Positions 8,815-16,529 of a stretch of DNA of 64,000 bases are shown here, piece after piece. A program made the position numbers and the translations under genes. Origin of the DNA: Algoriphagus litoralis (GTDB lineage: Bacteria; Bacteroidota; Bacteroidia; Cytophagales; Cyclobacteriaceae); NCBI RefSeq assembly GCF_003259255.1, contig NZ_QGOL01000006.1, positions 310,001-374,000 of the forward strand, in the 5' to 3' direction. How positions within the stretch are numbered: the first letter of the stretch is position 1; each line of letters begins with the position of its first letter. The notes beneath the pieces were generated by a model that was not told the origin of the DNA, did not search any database, and worked only from the letters and a program-made list of their open reading frames with translations.

Positions 8815-9576
8815 ATGACATCCACCAAAAATACGATCAACCGCCTGGTATTAGAGTACGACTCAGGTATAGTTCCTCCTCCATACAGTCATGTTTTCCG
8901 ATTGGAATTGGACTGGTCAAAGGGAGATTTGAGTGTTTCCCTCGATCTGCATTACACGGAACGTGAAGAACTTAGCGAAGAGGAGATTTTTGACGAGGGT
9001 TTCACACTTAATGACGACTACAGCTACAAGGGTAAATTGAATTCGGTCTGGATCAAGCCACTTCAACAGCTTTTTGAAAAAACCAAGTGGACCAGCAAAG
9101 ACATCGAAGACGGAGGAATCACCGTGGCTGCCCTCGAAAAAGGAAAAGACGAAGGAGTAAAAATCCCGGCCAACCAGGAAGAGTGGCAACTGATGGCTCA
9201 GGATCTGATTCAGGCGATCTACGAAACGGTGAAAAAAGAAGCTCCTCTAAAAATCGACTACCGACAAGTCACAGATCAGATTGCAGATTGCAGTCTTACG
9301 GTTCACTTTTCGGTCAGAGAAGTGATTTTTGAAATGTCAGGAAGCAGTCGTGTGATCAATTGGGAATATGCCATTCAGTTGATGAAGCTCGTGTTTACGC
9401 CGGATTACCACTATGAATTAGCCAAAGAAGAAGCGAGCAACAAGCGTGGCGCTTTTATCAATTGCGGAGATGGCTATTGGCATGAATTGGGCAAAGGTGT
9501 AGTCAATATCGATCCCTCTTTTGATGCGGTAGGGAAGATCAAGTCTGGCTTCTCAGATTTGATTGCAGAAGGATAA
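8815..9576 (+). CDS. Conserved-looking protein of unknown function
   Basis: A 253-residue soluble acidic protein that I do not recognise. It begins MTSTKNTINRLVLEYDSG and contains an acidic segment (EREELSEEEIFDEGF), a central EEWQLMAQDLIQAIYETVKKE helix and a C-terminal stretch SNKRGAFINCGDGYWHELG. No signal peptide, membrane segment or nucleotide-binding motif is seen. The ATG at 8815 is preferred to an in-frame codon at 8749, which would reach into the divergent oxygenase leader. It is divergent from the 2OG oxygenase and 63 bases upstream of the TIR gene on the same strand, so it may be co-transcribed with either promoter's product. Confidence 0.75.
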   Translation: MTSTKNTINRLVLEYDSGIVPPPYSHVFRLELDWSKGDLSVSLDLHYTEREELSEEEIFDEGFTLNDDYSYKGKLNSVWIKPLQQLFEKTKWTSKDIEDGGITVAALEKGKDEGVKIPANQEEWQLMAQDLIQAIYETVKKEAPLKIDYRQVTDQIADCSLTVHFSVREVIFEMSGSSRVINWEYAIQLMKLVFTPDYHYELAKEEASNKRGAFINCGDGYWHELGKGVVNIDPSFDAVGKIKSGFSDLIAEG

Positions 9577-9596
9577 AATTTTGATTTGTTTTTAAT

Positions 9597-9637
9597 TGAC
9601 TGATTTAATTAACTTTAATCGAGTTGCAAATCAGTCA
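9597..9637 (+). promoter_or_regulatory. 10-bp inverted repeat abutting the TIR gene start codon
   Basis: Perfect arms TGACTGATTT (9597-9606) and AAATCAGTCA (9628-9637) enclose a 21-base loop and end two bases before the ATG at 9640. It could be an operator, or an mRNA hairpin that occludes the ribosome-binding region. Confidence 0.6.
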
Positions 9638-9639
9638 TT

Positions 9640-10758
9640 ATGGAAAAAAATAAAATTTTTATTAGTCATCGGCATTCGGATACGCAAAGTGACTGTCACC
9701 GACTAAAAAGCGATTTGCAGAAAATCTTTGGTAAGGATCAGGTTTTTCTCGACATCGAGAATCTCGAGCCCGGGATCAAATTTGCAGAAGCAATTGAAAA
9801 GACGCTGGCCCAAAGCAAAGTTGTTTTGGTGGTAATCGGACCAGACTGGCTTCACGTCACCAATGACAAAGGCGGAAAACGTCTTTTTGATGAGAAAGAC
9901 TGGGTTCGCAGAGAAATTGCTGCCTCCCTCAATGATGCAAACACTCGAGTAATCCCCGTTTTAGTCAAAGGAGCAAGTATACCCGAGGAAGAAGATTTAC
10001 CCGAAGATCTTAATCCACTGACTCAACTTCAGGTAGCTGAGATCACGACTAAGCGGTGGGATTACGATTTGGGTGAATTAATAAAAGTCCTGGAAAAACT
10101 TGTACCCAAAAGGCAGGATCTTCCTGCCCAAAATACTGCTCAAAGACCATTCATTCCCGGTCCCCCCAAACCAAAAAGCTGGTGGGCAAAAAATTATTTA
10201 TGGGTATTAGGTGGAATAGTCGTCTTTTTTATTCTAATCAATCTAATAAACCCTCCTTATGATGAGAATCAACCATCTGAGGATGAAAATATCTCCTATG
10301 ACTCGACAGGAGTAGACCTTAAAGATCGGGAACAATATTCTGATGCTGGAGGAGATGACCCTAATCAAGGTAACTTACCAGTCTATGAAGAAGATATAAG
10401 AACTACAAACCCCGATGGTCAAGAAATTTATGAAAGTTTGACCTTTGCGGAATCGGTTCCAGATTTTTCCGGTAAATGGTGGTTAAGAGAAAACGGAGTC
10501 AGAATGGGATATTTTATAATTTCTCAAGAAGGAACTGACTTTACTTTTGATTACTATTATTTTGATCAATTGAGCGGAAGAGGATATGGATCTTATGTTG
10601 CGTCAGATAAAGCAATTTATTCGGAGGAATTTGCATTAAGTGATACAAGAAATCCAGCCCAATTTGCTTTTATGACCACAGATAATGGTAGTACTTGGAC
10701 GGGCTTAGTTCAAAAATATGCGATAGAAAACAACGCGACACTTTCTAAAGAATACTAA
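9640..10758 (+). CDS. Membrane-anchored TIR-domain protein
   Basis: 372 residues. Residues 4-140 form a TIR (TIR_2-type) domain: KIFISHRHSD, VFLDIENLEPG, KVVLVVIGPDWL and DWVRREIAASL. E92 in the last segment is the probable catalytic glutamate of NADase-type TIR domains. A proline-rich linker leads to one membrane helix (about residues 187-203, WVLGGIVVFFILINLI). An acidic region of ~170 residues follows and should lie outside the cytoplasm. TIR domains in bacteria commonly cleave NAD+ in anti-phage or interbacterial systems; here activity and trigger are unknown. It is convergent with, and overlaps by four bases, the S24 repressor gene. The TIR assignment is firm, the defence role is inference. 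Confidence 0.85.
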   Translation: MEKNKIFISHRHSDTQSDCHRLKSDLQKIFGKDQVFLDIENLEPGIKFAEAIEKTLAQSKVVLVVIGPDWLHVTNDKGGKRLFDEKDWVRREIAASLNDANTRVIPVLVKGASIPEEEDLPEDLNPLTQLQVAEITTKRWDYDLGELIKVLEKLVPKRQDLPAQNTAQRPFIPGPPKPKSWWAKNYLWVLGGIVVFFILINLINPPYDENQPSEDENISYDSTGVDLKDREQYSDAGGDDPNQGNLPVYEEDIRTTNPDGQEIYESLTFAESVPDFSGKWWLRENGVRMGYFIISQEGTDFTFDYYYFDQLSGRGYGSYVASDKAIYSEEFALSDTRNPAQFAFMTTDNGSTWTGLVQKYAIENNATLSKEY

Positions 10759-11528
10759 CCCCTAATCTTCCTCAAATCCGCGTGTATATCCCGGATCATC
10801 TCGCCCAAATCATCCAGCGTTAGCGGCTTCTTTTTGTCGCCAGGATTGGGAAAATCTGTACTAATGAAGGCTTTGGCTTCCCAAATTTCAAGCACATCTT
10901 CCCCTTTGACTTCGTAAGGTTTGTAGTGCTCATTATCTGAGACCAGATACAACTTTCCGTTTTCCTCCAAATAATTGAAAACCCGCTTATACACGACTCC
11001 CTCGGTCTGGGTCACCAAGACATAGGTTTTTCCACTTTTTATTTGCTTCAGCTGGTCCACATAGCCACCGATTACGATCGTTCCGGGAATCAGCGGAAGC
11101 ATCGAGTCACCTGACAACTCAAATGCCCGATAAGTAGCCTGCCGTGAAAGATTAGGTAAATGAAACTGTGGTAAAGTCTCCATGTATTCAGGATCAGCAT
11201 ACCCATTGAGGTAACCCGCAGAGGCCTTTTGTCCTACAAGCGTGATATTCTCTTTATCGTTTTCATCAGTAGCTATAGTCAGGATGTTTATGCCACGCTT
11301 TTGAAGTGCTTTTCTACCTTGCTTTTCGATATCGTGTTCCAGCAATTCCTCTACACCCACATCCAATACTTCACTCAACCGCAGGAGCGTTGCCAGCTTG
11401 GGTTCGGAGCGCCCATCTTCATAGGCAGAGATCATGGTGCGTTGCACATCCAGCTGGTCAGCCAGCTCATTTTGAGTGATGTTTTTTTGCTTTCGCAAAA
11501 AGCGAAGATTCGAAGCCAGAAAACTCAT
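10755..11528 (-). CDS. XRE/S24 LexA-CI-like repressor
   Basis: 257 residues with an N-terminal XRE helix-turn-helix (about 7-60: ITQNELADQLDVQRTMISAYEDG) and a C-terminal S24/LexA-like autoprotease domain. The probable self-cleavage site is A104-G105 in KASAGYL; the nucleophile is S142 in SGDSMLP and the general base K181 in VVYKRV. All elements of a cleavable repressor are intact. The start is fixed by a four-base ATGA overlap with the upstream small gene, so the two are translationally coupled. Self-cleavage in response to DNA damage is the family's usual trigger. No phage structural genes surround it. Confidence 0.88.
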   Translation of the reverse strand: MSFLASNLRFLRKQKNITQNELADQLDVQRTMISAYEDGRSEPKLATLLRLSEVLDVGVEELLEHDIEKQGRKALQKRGINILTIATDENDKENITLVGQKASAGYLNGYADPEYMETLPQFHLPNLSRQATYRAFELSGDSMLPLIPGTIVIGGYVDQLKQIKSGKTYVLVTQTEGVVYKRVFNYLEENGKLYLVSDNEHYKPYEVKGEDVLEIWEAKAFISTDFPNPGDKKKPLTLDDLGEMIRDIHADLRKIRG

Positions 11529-11782
11529 GCGGAAAACAAATAGAAGTTAGGATCATCTGAAGCTGGCGCCAATGGAAAAAACGGATTCAAATTCATCTCG
11601 TCAAACCTCCTTTTTTCTAATCGGCTTTTGATCTCATCTATTATGTCCCCGACGGGTTTGGGCTCACTCATCAATAGATAGCCGTATTGAGGCTGGCGCT
11701 CATCTTCTACAAAAAACTTTACCTGACAATTCCCCGAGGCCAAAGTCTTCGAGGTGATGCTGATTTTATCTGATCTTTCCAT
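11525..11782 (-). CDS. Small protein coupled to the S24 repressor
   Basis: 85 residues, no family recognised. The sequence begins MERSDKISITSKTLASGNCQVKFFVEDE, has a central helix DIIDEIKSRLEKRR, and ends in a proline/phenylalanine-rich tail. It is the first gene of a two-gene operon: its TGA overlaps the repressor ATG by four bases, and a good promoter lies upstream at 11850-11880. The coupling makes it a likely co-regulator, anti-repressor or antitoxin-like partner, but this is inference only. It is not membrane-bound and carries no signal peptide. Confidence 0.7.
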   Translation of the reverse strand: MERSDKISITSKTLASGNCQVKFFVEDERQPQYGYLLMSEPKPVGDIIDEIKSRLEKRRFDEMNLNPFFPLAPASDDPNFYLFSA

Positions 11783-11814
11783 AGCTGTTTGTTTTTACGA
11801 CAGCTAATATAAAA

Positions 11815-11880
11815 ATGTTGTTTTTATAAACATACGCGCGACTGAAAAACAAACATTTTTTATTGACAATTTTCGTCAAA
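11815..11880 (-). promoter_or_regulatory. Promoter and operator-like dyads of the S24 repressor operon
   Basis: Read on the minus strand, TTTG (11880-11877), exactly 19 bases, then AATGTTTG (11857-11850) matches the Bacteroidota sigma consensus TTTG-N19-TAnnTTTG except at one position. A dyad TTGAC-N7-GTCAA (11863-11879) overlaps the -33 element. A second dyad ATGTT-N9-AACAT (11815-11833) lies just downstream of the expected transcription start. Both are well placed for autorepression. The rest of the 303-base gap to 12086 shows no gene. Confidence 0.65.
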
Positions 11881-12085
11881 GATTAAAACATATTGATTTT
11901 CAGTGGATTTGTCAGAAAAATTTAGGCACACATTTCATTTTTTCCATAGTTGGTAACTGTTCATTTGACTTATCTACCGCTCAGCTAATTCTTGGAAGGA
12001 ATATAAACCTTAGGACATTTTCTTTGTATTTTAAATAGAATCCATTTTCTCAAACTAGCCAACGAAATAAAGAATTACCAGTTAA

Positions 12086-14854
12086 ATGAAATACCTCGTT
12101 ATTTTTATTCTTGCATTTACAGTTGCCAATCTTGGCTACTCCCAATCCTACACAGTTAAGGGGAAAGTTTATGAATACGGAAAAGAAGATCCGATTCCCT
12201 ATGCGAATATCCTCCTCTTATCTGTTTCTGATTCTTCCCAAGTCTATGGAACCATCTCGGAGATAGACGGGGAGTTTGAAATGGCCAACGTCCGGGAAGG
12301 AAATTACCTGTTCAAAATCCAGTATTTAGGCTATCAGAATTTTTTCAGAACGATAGAAGTCAATGCCAATTATGACTTTGGTACACTTAGCATTCAGGAA
12401 GAAGCTACTGCCCTCGGAGAAGTAGTTGTGACTACGAGACGATCCACAGGAACGCAAAAAAGTGACACTACGATGTACAATGCTGATGCATTCAAGACGA
12501 TGAAGGATGCGAGCGCACAGGTTTTGATCGAGAAATTACCCGGCGTGATCTCTGAGGGAGGAGCACTACAAGCTCAGGGAGAAAATATCGGACAAATATT
12601 GGTAGACGGTAAGCCGTTTTTTGGGACTGATGTACAGGCAGCTTTGCAAAATCTTCCCGCAGAGGTGATTCAAAGCATTGAAATCTTTGACCAACTCAGT
12701 GAAAAAGCCCAGCTGAGCGGATTTGATGATGGGGAACGGATTAAGACCATCAACATCATTACCAAGGCCAACAGAAGAAAAGGGCAGTTTGGCAAAACCA
12801 CAGGAGGTTATGGCACGGATGACCGCTATCTAGTCGGCGCCAGTATCAATGCATTCGACGAAGATCAGCGAATCACCTTTACTGGTCTGTCAAATAATGT
12901 GAACATGCTCAACTACACCAGTGATGCCAACTCCCAAGCTGATGGCAGACCTCAGGAAGGTATAGTCACGACCAATATCCTGGGACTAAACTACTCTGAT
13001 GTGTGGGGAGAAAAAATCAAAATAACCGGTAGCTACAACTACTCCCAGCGTGAAAATGTAGGAATCGTCAACCGATTCAGGGAGTTCGTGACCACTGATG
13101 CCTTCAACCAACTATACACTGAAACATCCAGAGATATTCGGGTCAACAATGATCACCGGGCCTTTCTCCGTTTGGAGTATAATCCTACAGATAAAACAAG
13201 AATATTATACATCCCTCGCTTCTCGGCAGAGTCTTCTACGGAAAATTCATCTTTTGTGGGTGAAACAACAGATGGCACCAACCTGATCAACCAGGTTGAC
13301 AACCTGAAAACCGGACTATACAAGGAATATGATTTCTTCAACCGCCTGATCGTGGGGCATCAGTTTGCCAAGCCTGGTAGAAGTATCACCTTCCGCGGAT
13401 TGCTCCACAATGGATGGGACAACGATGAATCCGACCGAAAAGCCAGAAATGTCTATTTTGAAGAGGATGGTCAACGAAATGAAAACATTGATCAACGAAC
13501 CACCCGCGAGCGCCAAGGGGACCGTTGGGAAGCAGGACTATCCTACACCGAAGCGATTGGAAAAAATGGCATTTTGGAGGCAGAATATGAAGTAGGAAAT
13601 CGGGGAAACAACTCCGATCAATTGGTATTCAATGTAGAAGGAGGAGATTTTGAAACAGGAATAATGAGGCTTGACACGGCCCTGAGCAATGCGTTCCAAA
13701 GTGATTATCTCACTCAGGAGTTTGAACTCGGTTACCAGTACAGTACTGAAAAACTTATGTTACAAACAGAAGTACAATATCAGGACGCGACTCTGGACAA
13801 CAACCAAGAATTCCCCGAGGCATTCGAATTAAAAAGAAACTTCAGTGCGGTATTGCCCACTGTAAGATTCGAATACAAATTCACGCAGAACACCAACATT
13901 CAGCTCGACCTCGATACCCGTACTGCTGAGCCGCAGGTACGCCAGCTCCAACCTGTAATTGACAACACCAACCCACTTCAGCTAGTTACCGGAAACCCTG
14001 ATTTGGATCAATCCTACAGCAAAGAGTTCCGGCTGAGATTCAGAAGCCAAAATCCAGACACCGATAAAAGTTGGTTTGTTTTCACTCGATCGCAATTTGT
14101 CGACAATTACATTTCCAACAGTACCTTTATCGCCAATGAGCCCACCGAGATTCAGGATGGAATAATCCTTGAAAAAGGATCTCAGCTCAACAGGCCAGTC
14201 AATTTGGATGGGTATTGGGATGTCAGGTCTTGGGTGAGTTATGGAATGCCGCTGGACTTCATGAAATCAAAACTCAATCTGAATGCAGGTTTGGGACTCA
14301 CCAGAAGACCCGGCCAAGTAAATGATCAGATTGGCTTCAACAACTCCCAGCGCTACAGCGGTGGTTTTTCGATCAACAGCAGCATCAGCGATCAGATTGA
14401 CTTTAATATCTGGTCCAGATCTTCCTTCAATACCGTAGAAAACACCCTGAATCCAAGTTTGAACAACAATTTCTTTCAGCAACGATTCCGGGTCAATTTC
14501 AACTGGATCATTTTCGCAGGAATCATCTACCGATTGGATCTCAACCACCAAATCAACTCAGGTCTGAGCGAAGGATTTGACAATAATTTTTCGCTTATCA
14601 ACATGAGTTTGGGCAAAAAAATCTTCAAAAACCAACGAGGTGAAATCAGCATCATGGCCTATGACATCTTAGGACAAAATGCCAATGTGAGACGAAATAT
14701 CACCGAAACATTCATCGAAGACATTCAGACTAATGTGCTCCAGCAGTATTTTATGATCTCATTAACTTACAACCTGCGAAGGTTCAGCAAAGGGATGAAT
14801 GAGGAAGATTACAATAATATGTATCAAGAGGGTCAAGGTCCTCAGGTCAATTAA
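12086..14854 (+). CDS. TonB-receptor-like outer membrane beta-barrel protein
   Basis: 922 residues. A signal peptide (1-19, ending SQ) is followed by a carboxypeptidase-D-regulatory-like domain (about 22-105; VKGKVYEYGKEDPIPYANI), a plug-like domain (about 110-215; VLIEKLPGVISEGG, ILVDGKPFFGTDV) and a C-terminal barrel (about 380-922) of the outer-membrane beta-barrel type found in Bacteroidota. There is no SusD-like lipoprotein next door, so a SusC role is unlikely. Ligand unknown. It is followed by a strong hairpin terminator, making it a single-gene transcript with a ~90-base leader. Confidence 0.88.
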   Translation: MKYLVIFILAFTVANLGYSQSYTVKGKVYEYGKEDPIPYANILLLSVSDSSQVYGTISEIDGEFEMANVREGNYLFKIQYLGYQNFFRTIEVNANYDFGTLSIQEEATALGEVVVTTRRSTGTQKSDTTMYNADAFKTMKDASAQVLIEKLPGVISEGGALQAQGENIGQILVDGKPFFGTDVQAALQNLPAEVIQSIEIFDQLSEKAQLSGFDDGERIKTINIITKANRRKGQFGKTTGGYGTDDRYLVGASINAFDEDQRITFTGLSNNVNMLNYTSDANSQADGRPQEGIVTTNILGLNYSDVWGEKIKITGSYNYSQRENVGIVNRFREFVTTDAFNQLYTETSRDIRVNNDHRAFLRLEYNPTDKTRILYIPRFSAESSTENSSFVGETTDGTNLINQVDNLKTGLYKEYDFFNRLIVGHQFAKPGRSITFRGLLHNGWDNDESDRKARNVYFEEDGQRNENIDQRTTRERQGDRWEAGLSYTEAIGKNGILEAEYEVGNRGNNSDQLVFNVEGGDFETGIMRLDTALSNAFQSDYLTQEFELGYQYSTEKLMLQTEVQYQDATLDNNQEFPEAFELKRNFSAVLPTVRFEYKFTQNTNIQLDLDTRTAEPQVRQLQPVIDNTNPLQLVTGNPDLDQSYSKEFRLRFRSQNPDTDKSWFVFTRSQFVDNYISNSTFIANEPTEIQDGIILEKGSQLNRPVNLDGYWDVRSWVSYGMPLDFMKSKLNLNAGLGLTRRPGQVNDQIGFNNSQRYSGGFSINSSISDQIDFNIWSRSSFNTVENTLNPSLNNNFFQQRFRVNFNWIIFAGIIYRLDLNHQINSGLSEGFDNNFSLINMSLGKKIFKNQRGEISIMAYDILGQNANVRRNITETFIEDIQTNVLQQYFMISLTYNLRRFSKGMNEEDYNNMYQEGQGPQVN

Positions 14855-14863
14855 GCATAAAAA

Positions 14864-14894
14864 AGCCCCAAAGCATACACAACTTTGGGGCTCT
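14864..14894. terminator. Bidirectional rho-independent terminator
   Basis: Perfect arms AGCCCCAAAG (14864-14873) and CTTTGGGGCT (14883-14892) are followed by a T-run on the plus strand and preceded by an A-run, so the hairpin can end both the barrel gene and the convergent DinB gene. Confidence 0.93.
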
Positions 14895-14899
14895 TTTTT

Positions 14900-15385
14900 T
14901 TATCGCTCCCAGAATGCTGGTGGTTCGATTCCCAACGCTCTCAGGTAAACATACCCCTGACCTCGATGATGGATTTCATTGTCGATGAAATACATCAGTG
15001 TGCAGTATCCTTTGTCCTCGTATTGGCCAAAAGCCAGCATCGTTTCCTGCAACCTTCCCTCTGGAATCTGAGGAAACCATTTGTTTATTTCCACAGTATC
15101 CTGATCCCAGATTTCCAAAAGCTTTGCTTTATTTTTACCGGAGGGATCTTTTTCATCTAGGGATTCCCATTCACCAAGTGCCAGTCCTTTGACTCCTGGC
15201 ACCGCGATGGCAATCAGTTCAGCGGCTAGCTCTCCGAAAGTCCGCATTCCACCAACGCTGAAAGTGAAAAGCTCTTGTTCGGGGAATGCTTCGATTACTC
15301 TTCTTGTCAAAGCACGATGTCCCTGCCAATGGGCAAGTAACTGTTCTTTGGTCATGATTTGCTCGTTTTGTACTTGAGTTTCCAT
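14900..15385 (-). CDS. DinB-family protein
   Basis: 161 residues of the DinB/YfiT-like four-helix-bundle superfamily. The C-terminal block MYFIDNEIHHRGQGYVYLRALGIEPP is diagnostic and contains the metal-binding histidine pair. The first conserved helix reads LLAHWQGHRALTRRVIEAFP. Members are thiol S-transferase-like or damage-induced proteins of mostly unknown role. It is divergent from the WYL-type regulator at 15492 across a 106-base gap. YafY-type regulators are often found beside DinB genes, so it is probably the regulator's target. Confidence 0.85.
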   Translation of the reverse strand: METQVQNEQIMTKEQLLAHWQGHRALTRRVIEAFPEQELFTFSVGGMRTFGELAAELIAIAVPGVKGLALGEWESLDEKDPSGKNKAKLLEIWDQDTVEINKWFPQIPEGRLQETMLAFGQYEDKGYCTLMYFIDNEIHHRGQGYVYLRALGIEPPAFWER

Positions 15386-15491
15386 AGTATTTAGGGGTTT
15401 GTTTATGATTAATATTCAAAGAAACTGCCCATCAATGACAGCTGTATGTCAGTAGGATTTCAGATTTTTTCTTTCTTTGAAAAAAAAATAA

Positions 15492-16439
15492 ATGAACCGG
15501 ATCGACCGACTCACTGCCATTGTCACCCAGCTTCAGTCTAAAAGATTGACCAAAGCAGCCGAAATCGCCAAACGCTTTTCAATCAGTCTGAGGACGGTAT
15601 ATCGGGACATGCGGGCTTTGGAAGAAGCGGGAATACCGATCATCGGTGAAGCCGGACAAGGCTATTCCCTCGTGGAAGGCTATCGACTACCACCAGTCAT
15701 GTTCACACAGGAGGAAGCGAGAGCCTTTGTTTTGGCTGAAAAAATCTTCGAAAAAGTCACCGACAGAGGCAGCAGTGATCAGTTTAGATCAGCGATGCTG
15801 AAAATCAAAGCCGTTCTGAAATCTGCGGAAAAGGACCAAATCGAGGAGCTATCTCCTCAGGTGGAAGTAATCCGCATGAGAAACCAACTCCAAACCGAGG
15901 AAAAAAGTAAATTCCTTCAGGTGATACTGGATTGCTTGACCAATAAAAATCCCATTGAGATCAACTACACCACATTTGAAGAAGAGCGGACGAATTTGAG
16001 AGTCGTGGAGCCTGTGGGTATCTATTATGCCTTTGAGCAATGGTACATGATCGGCTGGTGCAGACTCAGAAATGATTACAGGAATTTTCGGATTGAGCGA
16101 ATTCAGGAATTAAAAGTTCTCGCTGAAAAATACCAGCCGGACGCTCATCCTACACTCAAGGAATTCCTAGATCAGGTACGGAGTTCTGAAAACCTGACTC
16201 AGATTGAAGTGTTTGTACCCTATCAAGCAGAGAAATACATTCGAGAACAAAAGTACAATCAGGGATTTGTCACTGAAAAGAGGACTGACTTGGGCATTGA
16301 GATGACCTTTATGACATCATCTGTGGAAGGCTTCATCCGCTGGATGCTGATGATGGCTGATAAAATTCGGATCATTTCCCCTCCCGAGGCCAAAGAACGA
16401 ATGCGGGAATTGATCGAGGAGATTAAGGGGAATATGTAG
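15492..16439 (+). CDS. YafY-type HTH/WYL transcriptional regulator
   Basis: 315 residues. An N-terminal DeoR-like winged helix (about 1-65: KAAEIAKRFSISLRTVYRDM, the recognition helix) precedes a WYL domain (about 140-215: RVVEPVGIYYAFEQWYMIGW, DYRNFRIERI) and a C-terminal WCX extension. WYL domains sense small ligands or single-stranded DNA. It probably regulates the divergent DinB gene and itself. Confidence 0.9.
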   Translation: MNRIDRLTAIVTQLQSKRLTKAAEIAKRFSISLRTVYRDMRALEEAGIPIIGEAGQGYSLVEGYRLPPVMFTQEEARAFVLAEKIFEKVTDRGSSDQFRSAMLKIKAVLKSAEKDQIEELSPQVEVIRMRNQLQTEEKSKFLQVILDCLTNKNPIEINYTTFEEERTNLRVVEPVGIYYAFEQWYMIGWCRLRNDYRNFRIERIQELKVLAEKYQPDAHPTLKEFLDQVRSSENLTQIEVFVPYQAEKYIREQKYNQGFVTEKRTDLGIEMTFMTSSVEGFIRWMLMMADKIRIISPPEAKERMRELIEEIKGNM

Positions 16440-16501
16440 GTTTCAGTCGATTGTCGTTAAACACAATATTTTTTTGTCTTTTTAAATCGACATTTTTATT
16501 T

Positions 16502-16524
16502 TATTTTTGTCGAATAAATTCGAC
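16502..16524 (+). promoter_or_regulatory. TAnnTTTG promoter element overlapped by a perfect palindrome
   Basis: TATTTTTG (16502-16509) matches the Bacteroidota -7 consensus. A perfect dyad GTCGAA-TAAA-TTCGAC (16509-16524) begins on its last base and ends five bases before the ATG at 16530. Further GTCGA/TCGAC half-sites lie at about 16446 and 16487. This looks like an autoregulatory operator. A -33 TTTG at optimal spacing is not seen. Confidence 0.6.
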
Positions 16525-16529
16525 GTTTT

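Noticed and set aside
10755..11880. S24 repressor as sign of a prophage
   Set aside because: No integrase, terminase, capsid or tail genes, and no attachment-site duplication are seen around it.
12086..14854. SusC-type receptor of a polysaccharide locus together with GH95
   Set aside because: No SusD-like gene follows, a terminator ends the gene, and the fucosidase lies 6 kb away behind unrelated genes.
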